From WHSW01 sp963722175 (GTDB lineage Bacteria > Actinomycetota > Thermoleophilia > Solirubrobacterales > 70-9), in assembly GCA_963722175.1 (NCBI GenBank), contig CAVRKA010000004.1, positions 1,480,993 through 1,544,992 of the forward strand: a stretch of DNA of 64,000 bases, in the 5' to 3' direction. The notes beneath the pieces were generated by a model. The model made no database searches, was not told where the DNA came from, and worked only from the letters and a program-made list of their open reading frames with translations. A program made the translations under genes and the position numbers. Of the stretch, positions 9,626 to 18,247 are shown piece after piece. Positions within the stretch are counted from its first letter, which is position 1. Every line of letters begins with the position of its first letter.

Positions 9626-10522
9626 GTGATCGTCTGCCTCGGCGAGGGGCTCGTCGACCTGATCTGCGAACGCCCGGTGGGCGCGCTGACCGAGGCCGAC
9701 TCGTTCGTGCCGCACTTCGGCGGCGCGCTCGCCAACGTCGCGGTCGCGGTGGCGCGGGGCGGGGCGGAGGTGGCGCTCGCCGGCGCGACCGGCGACGACG
9801 AGTGGGGGAGGTGGCTGGCGGCGCGGCTCGAGCGCGAGGGCGTGGACCTGCGCTTCTTCGAGCCGCTCGCCGGCGAGCAGACGCCGATCGCGTTCGCGAG
9901 CTTCGACGCGGACCGCAACCCGAGCTTCCAGATCTACGGCGACGCGGTCGAGATCGCGGTCGCCTCGGTGGCGCCGCGGCTCGAGGAGGTGATCGGCGCC
10001 GCCTCGGCGCTCGTCTACAGCTCGACCACCCTGGCGACGCCGCGCGAGCGCGAGGTGACGCTGCGCGCCCGGGAGCTGGCGCTCCAGCGCGGGGCGAAGG
10101 TCTGCCTCGACCCCAATATCCGCCCCAATCGCTGGGGCGGCGAGGTCGCCCCGGCGGCCGCCGCCTCGCGCGAGCTGATCGCCGGCTCGACCCTCGTCCG
10201 CACCAACCGCGAGGAGGCGATCGCGATCGCCAAGGTGGACGATCCGCGCGCCGCCGCCGAGCGGCTGGTCGAGCTCGGGGCCGAGCTCGCCGTGGTCACG
10301 CTCGGCGCCGAGGGCGCGGTGATCCGCGGCGCCTGCGAGGCCGAGGCCCCGGCGCCCGAGGTCGAGGTCGTCTCGACGCTCGGCGCCGGCGATGCGTTCA
10401 TGGGGGCGCTGGTCGCCGGGCTCGCAAAGCTCGACTGGGACCTGTCGCGGGCCGACGAGACGCTCCCCGCGGCGCTCGAGGCGGCGGCCGACGCCTGCAC
10501 GCGGTGGGCGGCGCTCGACTAA
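9626..10522 (+). CDS. PfkB-family sugar kinase (fructokinase-like)
   Basis: 298 residues from GTG 9626. The N-terminal PfkB motif is present (FVPHFGGALANVAVAVARGG), as is the C-terminal signature with the anion hole and catalytic Asp (STLGAGDAFMGALVAGL). The usual [DN]-T-x-G-A-G-D begins here with Ser instead of Asp/Asn, a mild departure; the catalytic GAGD is kept. The family phosphorylates sugars such as fructose, ribose or 2-keto-3-deoxygluconate with ATP in the cytoplasm. The gene starts seven bases after the exported protein gene and is followed by a GNAT gene, so no pathway is fixed. The sugar importer begins 1 kb downstream. Confidence 0.85.
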   Translation: MIVCLGEGLVDLICERPVGALTEADSFVPHFGGALANVAVAVARGGAEVALAGATGDDEWGRWLAARLEREGVDLRFFEPLAGEQTPIAFASFDADRNPSFQIYGDAVEIAVASVAPRLEEVIGAASALVYSSTTLATPREREVTLRARELALQRGAKVCLDPNIRPNRWGGEVAPAAAASRELIAGSTLVRTNREEAIAIAKVDDPRAAAERLVELGAELAVVTLGAEGAVIRGACEAEAPAPEVEVVSTLGAGDAFMGALVAGLAKLDWDLSRADETLPAALEAAADACTRWAALD

Positions 10523-10533
10523 TTTCCCGGTGC

Positions 10534-11046
10534 GTGAGCGACGGTTCCGACCAGGTCGTCAAGACCCACCTCGAGCTCGTTGATCCGGCAGACCTGCGCG
10601 CGCCCGAGCGCCCGGCAGGGCGCGCCTTCGAGCTCGAGCCGGTCCACGACCCGCAGCTCAACCGCTGGTTCTACGAACAGGTCGGCGCCGACTACTCCTG
10701 GACCGACCGCCTGCACTGGTCCGACGAGCAATGGGAGCGCTGGGAGGCGCGGGTCGAGACCTGGATCGTCACCGTCGACGGCGAGCGCGCCGGCTACTTC
10801 GAGCTCGAGCCCTACGAGCGGGGCCGGCTCGTCCAGCTCGCCTACTTCGGGCTCCTGCCCCGCTACCACGGGCTCGGGATCGGCGGCCACGTGCTGACCG
10901 CGGCGATCCGGCGCGGGTTCGAGCTCGGGCCGAAGGTGGCGGTCTCGACCAACACGCTCGACGGCCCGCACGCCCTCGCCAACTACATGGCGAGGGGCAT
11001 GCGGGTCATCCGCCGCGAGCAGGTCTCGGTCGCGCCGCCCTCCTAG
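10534..11046 (+). CDS. GNAT-family N-acetyltransferase
   Basis: 170 residues from GTG 10534. The acetyl-CoA binding motif A is clear (LPRYHGLGIGGHVLTAAIRR), preceded by the central strand (AGYFELEPYERGRLVQLAYF) and followed by a Tyr-containing helix (ANYMARGMRVI). The sequence resembles GNATs that act on small amines or amino acids; the substrate is unknown. TAATTT ends eight bases before the start with no ribosome site, so the mRNA may be leaderless even though the kinase gene ends only eleven bases upstream. Confidence 0.8.
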   Translation: MSDGSDQVVKTHLELVDPADLRAPERPAGRAFELEPVHDPQLNRWFYEQVGADYSWTDRLHWSDEQWERWEARVETWIVTVDGERAGYFELEPYERGRLVQLAYFGLLPRYHGLGIGGHVLTAAIRRGFELGPKVAVSTNTLDGPHALANYMARGMRVIRREQVSVAPPS

Positions 11047-11070
11047 ACCGGGCGTTGGTCGGCGCCGACG

Positions 11071-11076
11071 TAAGCT
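11071..11076 (+). promoter_or_regulatory. -10-like hexamer TAAGCT, leaderless start
   Basis: TAAGCT ends seven bases before ATG 11084 with no ribosome site between. Same spacing as at 8672, 16678 and 23152. Confidence 0.4.
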
Positions 11077-11083
11077 GCGGGCG

Positions 11084-11413
11084 ATGGCCTATGACGAAGC
11101 CCTCGCCGAGCGCGTCCGCGAGCTGATCACGCTGCGCGAGGACGTCACCGAGCGCAAGATGTTCGGCGGAATCGCCTGGATGCTTGCCGGCAACATGGCC
11201 TGTGGGGTGCTCGGCGACGAGCTGATCGTCCGCCTCGATCCCGAGGACGCCGAGCGTGCCCTCGCCGAGCCGCACACGCGGCCGTTCGACTTCACCGGCC
11301 GCCCGGCGCGCAACATGGCGATGGTCGCGCCAGCGGGGACGGCCGCCGACGCCGTGCTCGCCGGCTGGGTCGACGCCGGCGCCGACTTCGCCGCCTCGCT
11401 GGCGCCGAAGTAG
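11084..11413 (+). CDS. TfoX N-terminal-domain protein
   Basis: 109 residues. The sequence covers only the TfoX/Sxy N-terminal domain (EDVTERKMFGGIAWMLAGNM, CGVLGDELIVRL, RPFDFTGRPARNMAMV). In gamma-proteobacteria TfoX proteins activate competence; free-standing N-terminal domain proteins in actinobacteria have no settled role. No DNA-binding helix-turn-helix or export signal is seen. It is preceded by its own probable promoter and followed by 69 bases before the importer operon, so it is probably a single-gene unit. Confidence 0.85.
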   Translation: MAYDEALAERVRELITLREDVTERKMFGGIAWMLAGNMACGVLGDELIVRLDPEDAERALAEPHTRPFDFTGRPARNMAMVAPAGTAADAVLAGWVDAGADFAASLAPK

Positions 11414-11482
11414 TCGCGCGTTTAATCGGTCTGCTCGGCGGGCAATTAGCTCTCAGTCAGCCCGGTCAGGGAGGCCGGGCGG

Positions 11483-12763
11483 GTGGAGAGGAAGCGCTTG
11501 GCTGGAAGCCGATGGCGACGAGGAATTGCGGGCCTGGTCCTCGCCGGGGCGCTGGCCGTCCTCGCGGGCTGCGGTTCGGACGAAAGCTCCGGCCAGGGCG
11601 TCGAGCTGAACTGGTTCGTCGCCACCCAGCCTGGCGGCACGATTCAGGAGGTCGCCAAGCGCTGCACCGAGGAGTCGAACGGCGCGTACACCGTCAACGT
11701 CGAGCTCCTGCCGACCGATGCCAGCCAGCAGCGCGAGCAGCTGGTCCGCCGACTCGGGGCCGAGGACTCGACCATCGACATCATCGGCATGGACGTGATC
11801 TGGACGGCCGAGTTCGCTAACGCGGGCTGGCTGCGCGAGTGGACCGAGCCGCTGAAGTCGCAGGTGACCAAGGACGTCTTCGACAGCGTCATCGACACCG
11901 CATCGTTCGAGGGCACGCTCTACGGCGCTCCGTTCAACTCCAACACCGAGCTGCTCTGGTATCGCACCGACCTGGTCGACACTCCGCCCAAGACCTGGGA
12001 CGAGATGATCAACCAGGCCGAGGAGCTCGGCAAGGACGTCCAGGTGCAGTCGGATCGCTACGAGGGCTTCACCGTCTGGGTCAACGCGTTGATCGAGTCG
12101 GCGGGCACCCAGATCCTCTCCGGCCCGACCACGGTCGACTTGGAGCAGGGGCCGACCGAGGAGGCCCTGGCGGTCATGGGCAAGCTCGCCAACTCGCCGG
12201 CCGCCGCCCCGAACATCGACACCTCGGATGAAGACAGCGCCAGGCTCGGATTCGAGGCCGGCGACTCGGCGTTCATGATCAATTACACCTTCGCGCTCGG
12301 CAGCGCGACCGCGAATGCGCCGGATATCGCCAAGACCATGGGCGCCGTGAAGTTCCCCGAGGTAGTCGCCGGGACGCCGTCGAAGCCGCCGCTGGGTGGC
12401 TTCAACCTCGGCGTCAGCGCCTATTCCGAGAACCCCGATGAGGCCTTCGAGGCCGCGGCCTGTCTTTCGAACGCGAAGAGCCAGCTGACCGCGACCGAGC
12501 TCGACGGGCTGCCGCCCTCGAACCAGAGCCTGTATTCCGACAAGGTCGTCCAAAAGGCCTTCCCCGACTTCGCTGACGTGATCGAGGAGTCGATCGAGGA
12601 CGGCGGCCCGCGACCGGCGACCCCGGCCTACACCGACCTCTCGCTGGCGATCCAGCGCTCGCTGCATCCGCCCCAGGACATCGACCCCGACGATCCGACG
12701 CCGAAGTACGACGAGCTGCGCGAGAACGTCGAGCTGGCGGTCAAGCGCGAGGGGCTGCTCTGA
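11483..12763 (+). CDS. Sugar ABC transporter substrate-binding lipoprotein, LpqY-like
   Basis: 426 residues. GTG 11483 follows AGGGAGG. The lipobox is clear (LAGALAVLAGC), so the protein is lipid-anchored outside the membrane. The body is a family 1 solute-binding fold (SQQREQLVRRLGAEDSTIDI, LYGAPFNSNTELLWYRTDL, PKTWDEMINQAEEL). Gene order SBP-permease-permease-ATPase and the overall sequence match LpqY of the LpqY-SugABC trehalose importer, but a maltose or other alpha-glucoside specificity cannot be excluded. Its stop overlaps the first permease start (TGATG). Confidence 0.85.
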   Translation: MERKRLAGSRWRRGIAGLVLAGALAVLAGCGSDESSGQGVELNWFVATQPGGTIQEVAKRCTEESNGAYTVNVELLPTDASQQREQLVRRLGAEDSTIDIIGMDVIWTAEFANAGWLREWTEPLKSQVTKDVFDSVIDTASFEGTLYGAPFNSNTELLWYRTDLVDTPPKTWDEMINQAEELGKDVQVQSDRYEGFTVWVNALIESAGTQILSGPTTVDLEQGPTEEALAVMGKLANSPAAAPNIDTSDEDSARLGFEAGDSAFMINYTFALGSATANAPDIAKTMGAVKFPEVVAGTPSKPPLGGFNLGVSAYSENPDEAFEAAACLSNAKSQLTATELDGLPPSNQSLYSDKVVQKAFPDFADVIEESIEDGGPRPATPAYTDLSLAIQRSLHPPQDIDPDDPTPKYDELRENVELAVKREGLL

Positions 12764-13674
12764 TGGAGGCGAGCGCGGCAACCGGCGGCGTCAGCGAGCG
12801 CACCCGCTCGGAGCGCCGGCTCGGCTGGCTGCTCTGCTCGCCGGCGGTGATCGCGATGCTGCTGGTGACCGCGTATCCGATCGGCTACGCGGTCGTGCTC
12901 TCGCTCCAGCACCTCGACCTGCGCTTCCCCGACGAGGGCGGGTTCGCCGGGCTCGCCAACTACGAGACCGTGCTCACCTCGAGCCTCTGGTGGACCGACG
13001 TCTTCAACACCCTGTTCATCACCGTGATCTCGGTCTCGATCGAGCTCGTTCTCGGGATGGCGATCGCGCTGGTCATGCACCGGGCGATCTTCGGGCGCGG
13101 CGTCGTTCGCACCTCGGTCCTGATCCCGTACGGGATCGTGACCGTGGTCGCCGCCTTCTCCTGGCAGTTCGCCTTCTCGCCCGACACCGGCTTCGTCAAC
13201 AACCTGCCGTTCATCGCCGATGACAAGGCGTGGTTCGGCGACCGCTTCAGCGCCTTCGCCGTGATCATCATGGCCGAGGTCTGGAAGACGACCCCGTTCA
13301 TGGCTCTGCTGCTGCTGGCCGGGCTGACGACGATCGACTCCGGGCTCTACGAGGCGGCGAAGATCGACGGCGCCAACGCCTGGCAGCGCTTCCGCCGGAT
13401 CACCCTGCCGCTGATCAAGCCGGCGATCCTGGTCGCCCTGCTGTTCCGGACCCTCGACTCCTTCCGGGTCTTCGACACGATCTTCATCATGACCCGGGGG
13501 GCCCAGGACACCGAGTCGGTGTCGATCCTCGGCTACAACCAGCTGATCGGCAGGCTCAACCTCGGCCTCGGCTCCGCGGTCTCGGTGCTGATCTTCATCT
13601 GTGTGCTGATCATCGCCTTCCTCTTCGTCCGCATCCTCGGGGTGCGGATGGCTGAAGGGAGGCCTGGAACCTGA
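12763..13674 (+). CDS. Sugar ABC transporter permease, SugA-like
   Basis: 303 residues with six membrane segments, the first at VIAMLLVTAYPIGYAVVL. The cytoplasmic EAA loop that docks on the ATPase is present (LYEAAKIDGANAWQRFRRIT). It belongs to the MalF/SugA branch of carbohydrate permeases. Start and stop both overlap the neighbours by one base (TGATG), which indicates tight translational coupling in the importer operon. With the second permease it forms the membrane channel for the sugar delivered by the lipoprotein. Confidence 0.9.
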   Translation: MEASAATGGVSERTRSERRLGWLLCSPAVIAMLLVTAYPIGYAVVLSLQHLDLRFPDEGGFAGLANYETVLTSSLWWTDVFNTLFITVISVSIELVLGMAIALVMHRAIFGRGVVRTSVLIPYGIVTVVAAFSWQFAFSPDTGFVNNLPFIADDKAWFGDRFSAFAVIIMAEVWKTTPFMALLLLAGLTTIDSGLYEAAKIDGANAWQRFRRITLPLIKPAILVALLFRTLDSFRVFDTIFIMTRGAQDTESVSILGYNQLIGRLNLGLGSAVSVLIFICVLIIAFLFVRILGVRMAEGRPGT

Positions 13675-14516
13675 TGGAACGCGGGACGCGCGAGTACACC
13701 CTCTGGAGCATCTGCATCCTCTTCGTGCTGCTGTTCGCGTTGATCCCGGTGCTGTGGATCATCTCGGTCTCCCTGAAGACTCCGGAGACGCTCGCCGACG
13801 GCAGCTTCTTGCCCAAGGACATCACGTTCGACAACTACAAGGGCCTGTTCGACGGCGGGATCGACGAGAGCCCGTTCATCAAGCCGCTGATCAACTCGCT
13901 GGTGATCGCCTCGATCACGACCGTGATCGCGATCGTCCTGGCCGCGTTCGCCGCCTACGCGATCGCCCGGCTCAACTTCCCGGGCAAGTCGCTGATCCTC
14001 GCCGGGGCGCTGGCGATCGCGATGTTCCCGGCGATCTCGACCGTCGGCCCGCTGTTCGACATGTGGCGCGCGCTGGGCCTCTACGACACGTATCTGGGGC
14101 TGATCATCCCCTACCTCACCTTCTCGCTGCCGCTGGCGATCTACACCCTCGTCGCCTTCTTCCGCGAGATCCCCTGGGATCTCGAGCAGGCGGCGCAGGT
14201 CGACGGGGCGACTCCGTTCCAGGCCTTCCGCAAGGTGATCGTCCCGCTGGCGGCGCCGGGCATGTTCACCGCCGCGATCCTGGTCTTCATCTTCGCCTGG
14301 AACGACTTCCTGTTCGCGATCACGCTGACTTCGTCCGACGCGGCGCGCACGGTGCCCGCCGCGCTCGCGTTCTTCACCGGCGAGTCGACCTTCACCGCAC
14401 CGACCGGCAACATCGCCGCGGCCGCGGTGATCGTCACGGTGCCGATCATCATCTTCGTCCTCTTCTTCCAACGCCGGATCGTCGCCGGCCTGACCGCTGG
14501 CGCGGTCAAGGGATGA
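13674..14516 (+). CDS. Sugar ABC transporter permease, SugB-like
   Basis: 280 residues, MalG/SugB type, with six membrane segments (first LWSICILFVLLFALIPVLWI) and the EAA loop LEQAAQVDGATPFQAFRKVI. It pairs with the permease encoded just upstream. Its stop is 21 bases before the ATPase gene, and AAAGGAG at 14520-14526 provides the ribosome site for that gene. No odd residues or shifts are seen; the importer genes are all intact. Confidence 0.9.
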   Translation: MERGTREYTLWSICILFVLLFALIPVLWIISVSLKTPETLADGSFLPKDITFDNYKGLFDGGIDESPFIKPLINSLVIASITTVIAIVLAAFAAYAIARLNFPGKSLILAGALAIAMFPAISTVGPLFDMWRALGLYDTYLGLIIPYLTFSLPLAIYTLVAFFREIPWDLEQAAQVDGATPFQAFRKVIVPLAAPGMFTAAILVFIFAWNDFLFAITLTSSDAARTVPAALAFFTGESTFTAPTGNIAAAAVIVTVPIIIFVLFFQRRIVAGLTAGAVKG

Positions 14517-14537
14517 CAACAAAGGAGCTATGAGCTG

Positions 14538-15743
14538 ATGGCAGAGATCGTTCTGGACGGAGTGACGAAGACGTTCTCCGACGGCTACGAGGCGGTCAAG
14601 GACATGGACCTCGAGGTCCAGGACGGCGAGTTCATGATCCTCGTCGGACCGTCGGGGTGCGGCAAGTCGACGGCGCTGCGGATGATCGCCGGACTCGAGG
14701 ACATCACGGAGGGCGAGCTGCGGATCGGCGACAAGGTCGTCAACGACCTCGCCCCGCGCGACCGCGACATCGCGATGGTGTTTCAGAGCTACGCGCTCTA
14801 CCCGCACATGACCGTGCGCGAGAACATGGCCTTCCCGCTGAAGCTCGCGGGCATGCCCGACGAGGAGATCACGCGCAAGGTGGAGGGGGCCGCCGAGACC
14901 CTCGACCTGACCCAGCACCTCGATCGCAAGCCCGCCAACCTCTCCGGCGGGCAGCGCCAGCGGGTGGCGATGGGGCGGGCGATCGTCCGCGACCCGAGCG
15001 CCTTCCTCATGGACGAGCCGCTCTCGAACCTGGACGCGAAGCTGCGGGTGCAGATGCGGACGTCGGTGGCCAAGCTCCAGTCCGACCTCGGCACGACCAC
15101 CGTCTACGTCACCCACGACCAGACCGAGGCGATGACGCTCGGCGATCGAGTCGCGGTGATGCGCACGGGTGTGCTGCAGCAGGTCGGCACTCCGGCCGAG
15201 CTCTACAACGGACCGAAGAACATCTTCGTCGCCGGGTTCATCGGCTCGCCGGCAATGAACTTCCTCCCGGGCCAGATCGAGGGCGACCGGGTGCAGCTGC
15301 CGATCGGCGATCTGCCGATCCCGGCCGATGCGCGCGGCGCTGCCGGTGCCGGCGCCCGCGACGTGATCGTCGGCATCCGCCCGGAGAGCTTCGAGGACGC
15401 GAGCCTGGTCGGCGACGCGCGCGACCGCGGCGTCCCCTTCAAGGCGAAGGTCGACCTGGTCGAGTCGATGGGCTCCGAGCAGTACGCCCATTTCGACACC
15501 GAGGGCGGGATCGAGTCGGAGGAGCTGGCCGAGCTCGCCGCCGACTCAGGTCTTGCCGAGACGCCGACGAGCGGCGAGCACACGGTCGTGGCACGCCTCG
15601 ACGCCGCGAGCCAGATCCGCCGCGGCGAGGAGGCCGAGCTTTGGGTCGACGCGACCAAGCTGCACCTCTTCGACCCGGCCAGCGGCGAGCGACTGGGCGC
15701 CGCCGCGGCGGGGGCCGGCGAGGCTCCGCCGGCGGCCGGCTAG
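14538..15743 (+). CDS. Sugar ABC transporter ATPase, SugC/MsmK/UgpC-like
   Basis: 401 residues. Walker A GPSGCGKST, the Q loop (VFQSYALYPHMTV), signature LSGGQRQRVAMGRAI, Walker B FLMDEPLSNLDAK and the switch His (YVTHDQTEAM) are all present. The C-terminal ~150 residues form the TOBE/regulatory domain typical of MalK-like importers (NFLPGQIEGDRVQLPIGDL, IVGIRPESFED). It powers the two permeases. A low-complexity Ala/Gly/Pro tail ends the protein ten bases before the convergent stop of the ParB-like gene, so transcripts from both sides meet here. Confidence 0.92.
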   Translation: MAEIVLDGVTKTFSDGYEAVKDMDLEVQDGEFMILVGPSGCGKSTALRMIAGLEDITEGELRIGDKVVNDLAPRDRDIAMVFQSYALYPHMTVRENMAFPLKLAGMPDEEITRKVEGAAETLDLTQHLDRKPANLSGGQRQRVAMGRAIVRDPSAFLMDEPLSNLDAKLRVQMRTSVAKLQSDLGTTTVYVTHDQTEAMTLGDRVAVMRTGVLQQVGTPAELYNGPKNIFVAGFIGSPAMNFLPGQIEGDRVQLPIGDLPIPADARGAAGAGARDVIVGIRPESFEDASLVGDARDRGVPFKAKVDLVESMGSEQYAHFDTEGGIESEELAELAADSGLAETPTSGEHTVVARLDAASQIRRGEEAELWVDATKLHLFDPASGERLGAAAAGAGEAPPAAG

Positions 15744-15753
15744 GAGACGCGGT

Positions 15754-16644
15754 TCAGGACATCTCGTCCAGCAACCGGTGGACGAGGGTGTCGTCGGAGG
15801 TTGTCGGCTTCGCGATCTCCTCACGCAGGCGTGCGAAGACCTCCTCGTCCCAGGCGTGTGTGCGCAGCAGCAGGTAGCGCAGGCTGACGACCCGGACGTA
15901 GGCCTCGGTCTCCGTCCCGCGGCCGATCAGGTCGGCCTCGCGCAGGACCTCGACCACAGGCGCGTATTCCTGCTCGAACCAAGCGCGGGCGACCTGGCCG
16001 CGGTCCATGAACTCGCGGCTCACCTGCGTGGCGCGAAAGCCCCAGGCCTCGACTCCCTCGGCGAGCCCGGCGTAGCGCCACTCGTCGGAGAGCTGGATCC
16101 GTCCCCGCGCCTCGGCCGGCAGCGGCACGCGCTCGAAGAACAGCCGCTCGTGGCTCTTCAGCGCCAGGTCGCTGATCCGCGTGTCGCGGTCGGCGGGAAC
16201 CTCGGTGATGATCTCGGTCACGTTCGCCTCGATCACCTCGAGCCCGAGCTGGCGGGCGACCGAGACGCGGTGGTGGCCGTCCGCGACGAAGTGCAGCTCG
16301 CCGACTCGGTAAACATCGATCGGCGGCATGGCCTCGCCGCGGCGCATCGCCTTGGCGATTCCCTCCCAGCGCCGGCGCAACCGCCGCGAGGTCGGCCGGA
16401 AGTCGCGGTCGAACTCGCGGGTGCGATCGACGGTGCCGACGATCGAGTCGCGCTCGATCGTCTGCAATCCAAGCCTGCGCTCACCGCGCTTGCCGAGCGC
16501 CTCGACCACCTCGTCGAACGGAAGGATGACGCGGATGTCGTCGGGCTCGCGACGCAGGCGCTTGGCGAGGTCGGAGATCCGGTGGCGGCGGCGGGCCCTG
16601 CTGAAGTCAGCGTGCGCGTCCTGGTCGGGAAACCCCGTGTCCAC
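15754..16644 (-). CDS. ParB/sulfiredoxin-like nuclease-domain protein
   Basis: About 296 residues if GTG 16644 is used; an ATG further upstream would overlap the divergent gene. The central part has the ParB N-terminal nuclease-like motif with the ligand-binding G-H-H-R (MPPIDVYRVGELHFVADGHH, RVSVARQLG). The rest is charged and helical with no helix-turn-helix I can see, so this is not a chromosomal ParB. Stand-alone ParB-like proteins of this type are common in actinobacteria with unknown role. It faces the importer operon, end to end. Confidence 0.7.
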   Translation of the reverse strand: MDTGFPDQDAHADFSRARRRHRISDLAKRLRREPDDIRVILPFDEVVEALGKRGERRLGLQTIERDSIVGTVDRTREFDRDFRPTSRRLRRRWEGIAKAMRRGEAMPPIDVYRVGELHFVADGHHRVSVARQLGLEVIEANVTEIITEVPADRDTRISDLALKSHERLFFERVPLPAEARGRIQLSDEWRYAGLAEGVEAWGFRATQVSREFMDRGQVARAWFEQEYAPVVEVLREADLIGRGTETEAYVRVVSLRYLLLRTHAWDEEVFARLREEIAKPTTSDDTLVHRLLDEMS

Positions 16645-16677
16645 AGGTCCAGCGTACGGCGCAATGGGCCCTCGGCA

Positions 16678-16683
16678 TAGGAT
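16678..16683 (+). promoter_or_regulatory. -10-like hexamer TAGGAT, leaderless start
   Basis: TAGGAT ends seven bases before ATG 16691 with no ribosome site between. It lies in the short divergent gap shared with the ParB-like gene. Confidence 0.35.
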
Positions 16684-16690
16684 TCGGCGC

Positions 16691-17119
16691 ATGAGCAAGA
16701 AGATCAAGCTCGCGGCGCTCCTCGCGCTCACGGCGGCCGCCGTGTTCTCCCTCGCCTCGATCGCCCGCGCGGTGCCGCTGACGCTCGATCACCACTGCTC
16801 GAGGGGCCCCAACATCTGCGAGCAGATCTTGCTGTTGAAGAACGGCAACGTGAAGTTCCTCCTGGAGAGCCGCGGGCGGGCCGTGCAGGGCGAGTACACG
16901 CTGTGCGTCAAGGGCCCGTCCGGCAAGGAGTGCAAGGAGTTCGAGCTCCAGCAGCCGTTCGAGGACCCCTACTACGTCGACAGGGTCGCCTGGAAGAAGG
17001 AGTTCCCGACCGGCACCGGCCGGCACGTCGTCACTTGGAATTACATGGGCGCCAGGCTCGGCGCGAAGCTCCGGTTCACGGTCAAACAGTCGGGCGAGAT
17101 CACCGGGCCCGGACCATGA
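16691..17119 (+). CDS. Small exported protein, first of a tandem pair
   Basis: 142 residues. A signal peptide (LAALLALTAAAVFSLASIARA) precedes a mature part of ~115 residues with four Cys (HHCSRGPNICEQI, YTLCVKGPSGKECKEFEL), likely two disulfides, and a beta-rich C-terminus (RHVVTWNYMGARLGAKLRF). The next gene is a paralogue and starts inside this stop codon (ATGA), so the two are translated together and arose by tandem duplication. Not recognised beyond this; role unknown. Confidence 0.75.
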   Translation: MSKKIKLAALLALTAAAVFSLASIARAVPLTLDHHCSRGPNICEQILLLKNGNVKFLLESRGRAVQGEYTLCVKGPSGKECKEFELQQPFEDPYYVDRVAWKKEFPTGTGRHVVTWNYMGARLGAKLRFTVKQSGEITGPGP

Positions 17120-17538
17120 GTCGCAGGCTGAAGCTCGCAACGCTGCTCGCGCTCGCGACGGCCGCCCTCCTCGCGCTCGTCCCGGCGTCCGGGGCGACGC
17201 CCACGCGGCTCGATCACTACTGCTCGCCGTCCGGCGACATCTGCCAGGAGATCACGCTGTCGAAGAAGAGCGGCAACGTGAAGTTCAGCGTGCTCAGCGC
17301 CACGGCGTCGGTGATGGGCGAGTACACGCTGTGCGTCAAGGGCCCGCACGGCAAGGAGTGCAAGGAGTTCGAGCTCGAGCAGCTGCCCGACGAGGAGCTC
17401 TGGGCCGACAAGGTCGCCTGGCAGAAGGAGTACCCGACCGACGCCGGCCACTACGTCGTCAAGTGGAAGTACATGGGCGACCGGCTCGGCAAGAAGCTGC
17501 GCTTCGAGGTCGAAGGGCCCGTAGAGGGCGCTCGCTGA
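17116..17538 (+). CDS. Small exported protein, second of a tandem pair
   Basis: 140 residues, paralogue of the preceding gene with the same plan: signal peptide (LATLLALATAALLALVPASG), four Cys in the same places (HYCSPSGDICQEI, YTLCVKGPHGKECKEFELEQ) and the WKYMGDRLGKKLRF end. The central CVKGPxGKECKEFEL block is nearly unchanged between the twins, which suggests it matters for function. The charge of the rest differs (this copy is more acidic), so the two may act as a heteromer or have split roles. Confidence 0.75.
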   Translation: MSRRLKLATLLALATAALLALVPASGATPTRLDHYCSPSGDICQEITLSKKSGNVKFSVLSATASVMGEYTLCVKGPHGKECKEFELEQLPDEELWADKVAWQKEYPTDAGHYVVKWKYMGDRLGKKLRFEVEGPVEGAR

Positions 17539-17572
17539 TCCCTCGGCGGGCCTGGCGCGTATCAACTGATGG

Positions 17573-18190
17573 ATGGGCCACCGCTCGCTCGCGATCCTGC
17601 TCGTGCTCGCCGCGACCGCGGGGCTCGCCGCCTGCGGCGATGATGGTGCGATGACGACCGGAGAGCCGGCGGCAACGAAGCAGGAGGCGCCGGCGGCGAC
17701 GGAGCAGGACGCGGGCGCCGGCTCGGTCCTCGCCGGCAGCCTGCCGCTGCTCGACGGCGAGCAGCAGGACCTGGCCGAGTACCGCGGCGACGTCGTCCTG
17801 GTCGTCAACACGGCGAGCGAGTGCGGCTTCACGCCGCAGTTCGACGGACTCGAGCGCCTCTACCGCGAGCATCGCGACCGTGGCTTCGTGATCCTCGGCT
17901 TCCCGGCCGACGACGTCGCCAACCAGGAGCCGCGCGACGACGCCGAGATCGCCGAGTTCTGCAAGGAGAACTTCGGCGTCTCGTTCCCGATGTTCGCGAA
18001 GTCGAACCTCGTCTCGGAGCCGCTGAACCCGGTGTTCGAGCACCTCAACGCCGCCGCCGGGCCGCCGACCTGGAACTTCAACAAGTACCTGCTCGACCGC
18101 GACGGCGAGGTGGTCGAGCACTACGAGGCCGGCGCCGGCCCCGACGACCCGGCGCTGAACGCCCGGATCGACGAGCTGCTGCGCAGCTAG
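17573..18190 (+). CDS. Glutathione peroxidase-family lipoprotein
   Basis: 205 residues. A lipobox (ATAGLAACGDDG) shows it is lipid-anchored outside the membrane, followed by an Ala/Glu/Thr linker and the peroxidase fold. The peroxidatic Cys lies in VVNTASECGFTPQ, the second Cys in EFCKENFGVSFP, and the WNFN motif in PTWNFNKYLLDRDGEV. The two-Cys pattern predicts thioredoxin-type rather than glutathione dependence. TATCAA ends seven bases before the ATG, as in other leaderless candidates here. It would remove peroxides at the cell surface. Confidence 0.88.
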   Translation: MGHRSLAILLVLAATAGLAACGDDGAMTTGEPAATKQEAPAATEQDAGAGSVLAGSLPLLDGEQQDLAEYRGDVVLVVNTASECGFTPQFDGLERLYREHRDRGFVILGFPADDVANQEPRDDAEIAEFCKENFGVSFPMFAKSNLVSEPLNPVFEHLNAAAGPPTWNFNKYLLDRDGEVVEHYEAGAGPDDPALNARIDELLRS

Positions 18191-18192
18191 CG

Positions 18193-18222
18193 GCTGGGGT
18201 TCGAGTCCCCCGCGCTCCGCCG
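18193..18222 (+). other. tRNA 3'-end-like relic
   Basis: GGGGTTCGAGTCCCC is a T arm with the conserved TTCGA loop, followed by GCGCTCC where an acceptor strand would lie. No matching 5' half exists upstream, where the peroxidase gene ends. It may mark an old integration or rearrangement point, or be chance. Confidence 0.3.
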
Positions 18223-18247
18223 GTCGCCGGGGGCGCCCCGGGCACCC

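Noticed and set aside
11570..11585. GGACGA palindrome copy in the lpqY-like gene
   Set aside because: TTCGGACGAAAGC here encodes the start of the mature lipoprotein (SDESS) and lacks the second arm.
18193..18222. A complete tRNA gene
   Set aside because: Only a T arm and acceptor-like strand exist; upstream bases belong to the peroxidase gene and form no D or anticodon arm.
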